A DNA stretch of 64,000 nt from an uncultured Actinomycetes bacterium. Its GTDB lineage: Bacteria > Actinomycetota > Acidimicrobiia > Acidimicrobiales > RAAP-2. Below the pieces are notes generated by a model, which was not told the origin of the DNA, did not search any database, and saw only the letters and a list, made by a program, of their open reading frames with translations. A program made the position numbers and the translations under genes. This document shows, one piece after another, positions 61,799 through 64,000 of the stretch (position 1 is the stretch's first letter; each line of letters begins with the position of its first letter). The stretch spans positions 62,001-126,000 of the forward strand of contig CAIKAC010000017.1 of NCBI GenBank assembly GCA_903825305.1, read 5' to 3'.

Positions 61799-62312
61799 TG
61801 AAACACGCTTAGATGAGCAACGCCTCGAAGCCTTGAGGCAGAGCAGCGTCAAAGTGGTCGAGGGCGGCCTTGATGGGGCTGGGCTTCGCATTGGGGTAGT
61901 TGCCGGCCGCTTTAACGGTGGGATCAGCCAGCGTTTGCTCGATGGTGTTCTTCGGCGCGCTGAATCGCTGGGAATTGGCAATGCCGATGTGAGTGTTTCT
62001 TGGGTGCCCGGCGCCTTTGAGTTGCCCATCGTGGCGCAAAAGCTCTGCACCTCTGGATCTGTCGATGCGGTTATTTGCTTGGGCGCTGTGATCCGTGGCG
62101 ACACGCCCCATTTTGATTACGTGGCCGGCGAAGCAGCACGGGGGATTCAAAACGTCGCGCTGACCACAGGCGTGCCGGTGATCTTCGGTGTCTTGACGAC
62201 CAATACGGTCGAACAGGCACTGGAGCGTTGCATGGATGATGACAGCAATAAGGGCGCTGAAGCACTCGAGACGGCAGTAGAAACCGTTCGCGTCTTGCGT
62301 CGCTGGTCCTAA
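61785..62312 (+). CDS. ribH: 6,7-Dimethyl-8-ribityllumazine synthase
   Basis: The 175-aa subunit of an icosahedral or pentameric complex makes the riboflavin precursor lumazine. GVVAGRFNGGISQRLLDG (about 37-54), WVPGAFELPIVAQKL (about 71-85), GAVIRGDTPHFDYVAGEAARGI (in parts, about 100-121, with catalytic His) and GVLTTNTVEQALER are typical. The start ATG 61785 lies inside ribBA. The unusually long N-terminus of about 35 residues is not conserved. Confidence 0.95.
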   Translation: MTSSDETRLDEQRLEALRQSSVKVVEGGLDGAGLRIGVVAGRFNGGISQRLLDGVLRRAESLGIGNADVSVSWVPGAFELPIVAQKLCTSGSVDAVICLGAVIRGDTPHFDYVAGEAARGIQNVALTTGVPVIFGVLTTNTVEQALERCMDDDSNKGAEALETAVETVRVLRRWS

Positions 62313-62349
62313 CAGACGCCAATCGGTCAGCGGGTCGTTCAAATTGGGC

Positions 62350-62355
62350 CACAAT
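62350..62355 (+). promoter_or_regulatory. Weak -10-like box (CACAAT) before hisG
   Basis: CACAAT is followed by 6 nt and the GTG at 62362. The spacing fits the leaderless pattern though the first base is not T. Confidence 0.3.
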
Positions 62356-62361
62356 GGGCAG

Positions 62362-63246
62362 GTGCTGAATCTCGTCTTGCCCAAAGGTTCCCTTGAACGC
62401 GCCACTCTCGAACTCTTTGAGCATGCTGACTTGGCCGTCAAGCGCTCGAGCGACGTGGACTACCGAGCCAGCATCGATGACCCCAGAGTCAATGAAGTGC
62501 GCATTCTGCGTCCCCAAGAGATCCCGGTGTACATCGCCGAAGGTCGCTTTGACTTTGGCATCACGGGCCGAGACTGGATTGAAGAGCGCGGAGCCGAAGT
62601 CGTCACTCTTGGCGAGTTGAACTACTCGAAGAACACGTCGAATCCCATTCGCGTTGTGTTGGCAGTAGCCGAGAACTCTGCGTATCACAGCATGGAGGAT
62701 CTGGCCCAGCACGAAGGTGTACTGCGGGTCTCCACTGAATACCCCGGTCTCACGGCTCGGGCACTCAGCGCTGCGGGGATTAACGCCGAGGTCTCACTTT
62801 CTTATGGCGCCACCGAAGCCAAGGTTCCCGACATTGCTGACTGTGTCGTGGAAATCACCGAGACCGGTCGTGCCCTGAAAGCCGCAGGCCTTCGCATCAT
62901 TGACACCTTGCTGGTATCTCGCACCGAGGTAATTGCAAGTCCTCAAGCAGCAGCGGATCCCGAAAAACTCCACGCCATGCGTCAACTCTTGACCTTGCTC
63001 GAGGGAACGCTCGAGGCTCGAGAAAAAGTCTTGGTCAAACTCAATGTTGCCGCTGAGCAGCTCGACGCAGTCCTCAGCGTCTTGCCAGCGTTGCGCTCGC
63101 CGACGATTTCAGAACTTTCTGGTGGCGCCGGTTACGCCTTGGAAACGGTGGTGGCCAAGGCAGTGATCAACACCTTGATTCCGGCTCTGAAAGACCATGG
63201 GGCCAGCGATATTCTCGAAATCCCCCTGGCCAAGATCGTCCACTAA
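62362..63246 (+). CDS. hisG: ATP phosphoribosyltransferase (long form)
   Basis: The 294-aa enzyme from GTG 62362 commits PRPP and ATP to histidine synthesis. LVLPKGSLERATLELF opens the domain. GITGRDWIEERGAEV and the PRPP loop region (about 150-175) follow. The C-terminal domain (about 215-290, ending ILEIPLAKIVH) is the ACT-like regulatory domain of the long form, which is feedback-inhibited by histidine and needs no HisZ. A TTG at 62344 is an alternative start. Confidence 0.94.
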   Translation: MLNLVLPKGSLERATLELFEHADLAVKRSSDVDYRASIDDPRVNEVRILRPQEIPVYIAEGRFDFGITGRDWIEERGAEVVTLGELNYSKNTSNPIRVVLAVAENSAYHSMEDLAQHEGVLRVSTEYPGLTARALSAAGINAEVSLSYGATEAKVPDIADCVVEITETGRALKAAGLRIIDTLLVSRTEVIASPQAAADPEKLHAMRQLLTLLEGTLEAREKVLVKLNVAAEQLDAVLSVLPALRSPTISELSGGAGYALETVVAKAVINTLIPALKDHGASDILEIPLAKIVH

Positions 63247-63262
63247 GACGACGCTGAGGTTC

Positions 63263-63586
63263 TCAGGCCTCAGAGCTGTGGGCAGCCTGAATTTGCACCC
63301 AGGCCAACCGAAGTTGGGTTAACCCTTCCACAATGGGCCCAGCGGCATCGCCCAAGCGCGACTCAGAGGCTCCGAGCAGGCCGGCCAAGGCATCAATGGC
63401 AAATTGGGCTTCTCCTAAACGTGGGGGCTGTTCCCCGAGATACACCGCCGCCAATTCAAAGAGCCCGTAACAGTGGTTTGCGATCACTACGGCTGGATCA
63501 CTCGAAGCAAGCGATGCTCGAAGCTTTTCAAGGCTTTCTTCGCTCTCAGAGGCATTTTCGGGGTTCGGGGAGGATGGATCAGTCAT
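63263..63586 (-). CDS. DUF1844 family protein
   Basis: The 107-aa product has an acidic Ser/Glu/Pro-rich N-terminus and the helical DUF1844 core: CYGLFELAAVYLGE, LGEAQFAIDALAGLLGASESRLG (in parts) and GLTQLRLAWVQIQ. In Actinobacteria this gene lies next to infC, as here. Its function is not established. A TACGCT box ends 7 nt before ATG 63586, again a leaderless arrangement. Confidence 0.88.
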   Translation of the reverse strand: MTDPSSPNPENASESEESLEKLRASLASSDPAVVIANHCYGLFELAAVYLGEQPPRLGEAQFAIDALAGLLGASESRLGDAAGPIVEGLTQLRLAWVQIQAAHSSEA

Positions 63587-63593
63587 GGGTGCT

Positions 63594-63599
63594 AGCGTA
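63594..63599 (-). promoter_or_regulatory. Candidate -10 box (TACGCT) for DUF1844, overlapping TAGCGT on the other strand
   Basis: On the minus strand TACGCT is followed by 7 nt and the ATG at 63586. The plus strand reads TAGCGT at 63593-63598, a possible -10 for the infC leader. Confidence 0.4.
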
Positions 63600-63793
63600 G
63601 ATCTCCGTTACCAGACAAGCGGGGAAGCGGTTCGCAATCGAACGATGCTTCCTCCACCACTTCACCAGAGAACCTACGGGCCTGTGCAGGTGGTCGAGAA
63701 GGCGTCGCACGTGGTGCGACCCCGTGTCCTCGCTTGCCTGCAAGGAGTTCCGACGACTAAGCGGTCGTCGGGCAAGAGCAAGGGAGTAGCCCG
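63600..63793 (+). promoter_or_regulatory. Structured infC leader with three hairpins
   Basis: Hairpin A: GGAAGC (63623-63628) with GCTTCC (63647-63652), enclosing GTTCG (63630-63634) with CGAAC (63639-63643). Hairpin B: GTCGCAC (63704-63710) with GTGCGAC (63714-63720), 3-nt loop. Hairpin C: CGACGAC (63751-63757) with GTCGTCG (63764-63770). Then a GGGAG site lies just before the infC start. Infc leaders elsewhere (L20/IF3 types) control this operon; I could not assign this one to a known family. Confidence 0.6.
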
Positions 63794-64000
63794 ATAGCAG
63801 CAGGCGCAGCACCAGAACACCGGATCAACGAACGGATCCGCGTCCGAGAGGTACGACTTGTCGACCCCGAAGGTAACCAGCTTGGTATCAAGCCAGTGCC
63901 CGAGGCCTTGTCTATCGCTCGGAACCTCGATCTTGATCTCGTTGAGGTCGCTCCCATGGCCAACCCCCCGGTTTGTCGAATCATGGACTACGGAAAGTTC
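63794..64000 (+). CDS. infC: Translation initiation factor IF-3, N-terminal part (partial, AUA start)
   Basis: In frame from 63794 the translation is [18 protein letters not shown], then [21 protein letters not shown], which is the IF-3 N-terminal domain; the window ends at residue 69. Between an in-frame TAA at 63758 and the conserved region there is no ATG, GTG, TTG or CTG. ATA at 63794 lies about 7 nt after GGGAG (63782-63786). infC is known for rare start codons that allow self-repression. It is divergent from DUF1844. Confidence 0.9.
   Translation, partial: MAAGAAPEHRINERIRVREVRLVDPEGNQLGIKPVPEALSIARNLDLDLVEVAPMANPPVCRIMDYGKF

Noticed and set aside
63585-63797. 70-codon plus-strand ORF across the infC leader
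   Set aside because: It overlaps the DUF1844 start, has no ribosome binding site, has a basic random-looking composition and runs through three perfect RNA stems. A leader peptide cannot be excluded, but the RNA reading is better supported.

Overview
The window looks like a chromosomal core-gene segment of an actinobacterium. The best guess is Acidimicrobiia or a similar deep, high-density lineage; this is inferred from gene content and order, not from a database search. Supporting marks are an FtsZ-PLPBP-SepF-YggT-DivIVA division cluster, a bacterial proteasome activator (Bpa), an actinobacterial-type mIHF next to gmk and rpoZ, a zinc-binding but helicase-degenerate PriA, menaquinone genes, and many TANNNT boxes sitting 5-9 nt before start codons, as expected for leaderless transcripts. 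Genes are tightly packed. Many neighbours overlap by 1-4 nt (ATGA, GTGA, TAATG) and no gap between genes exceeds about 300 nt. I saw no rRNA, tRNA, CRISPR array, insertion sequence, prophage or clear pseudogene.

Layout. 1-5926: end of ftsQ, a hairpin, a tiny ORF coupled to ftsZ, then ftsZ, PLPBP, sepF, yggT, divIVA, a TraR/DksA zinc protein with a Lys/Ala/Pro-rich tail, lspA and an RluD-type synthase. 5923-9055: a sigma-70 factor and an Rrf2 regulator on the minus strand, a phosphodiesterase/nucleotide-pyrophosphatase-like protein and Bpa. 9153-18333: dnaE, an unknown gene, a four-gene minus operon (VOC, GNAT, DUF255/thioredoxin-like, unknown) and an ADP-ribosylglycohydrolase. 18330-24993: menaquinone genes menE, menB, menA, menH and menD plus a divergent carotenoid-oxygenase-like protein. 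25052-28856: tyrS, small genes, a Cys-rich protein and nfuA. 28892-34238: aroC-aroK-aroB-aroQ-pepQ-efp-nusB.

34301-42765: an aerobic respiration module. It holds a membrane-SCO fusion, a lipoprotein, CtaG, a small membrane protein, a cupredoxin-like protein, and cytochrome c oxidase subunits II, I and III. It lies between nusB and pyrR. The subunit I sequence keeps the D-channel and metal ligands but has Phe where the K-channel Lys is expected, and subunit II has CSQLC instead of CSELC in the CuA loop.

42853-51889: the pyrimidine operon pyrR-pyrB-pyrC-carA-carB-pyrD-pyrF, preceded by a near-textbook PyrR-binding RNA hairpin next to the pyrR ribosome binding site. 51938-63246: mihF-gmk-rpoZ-coaBC-metK-priA, def-fmt, rpe-ribD-ribBA-ribH (no ribE) and hisG. 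63263-64000: a DUF1844 gene, divergent from a structured leader and the start of infC, which appears to use an AUA start codon.

Six of the nine convergent gene pairs end by sharing one 4-bp TTAG/CTAG/TTAA tetramer, so both stop codons overlap.
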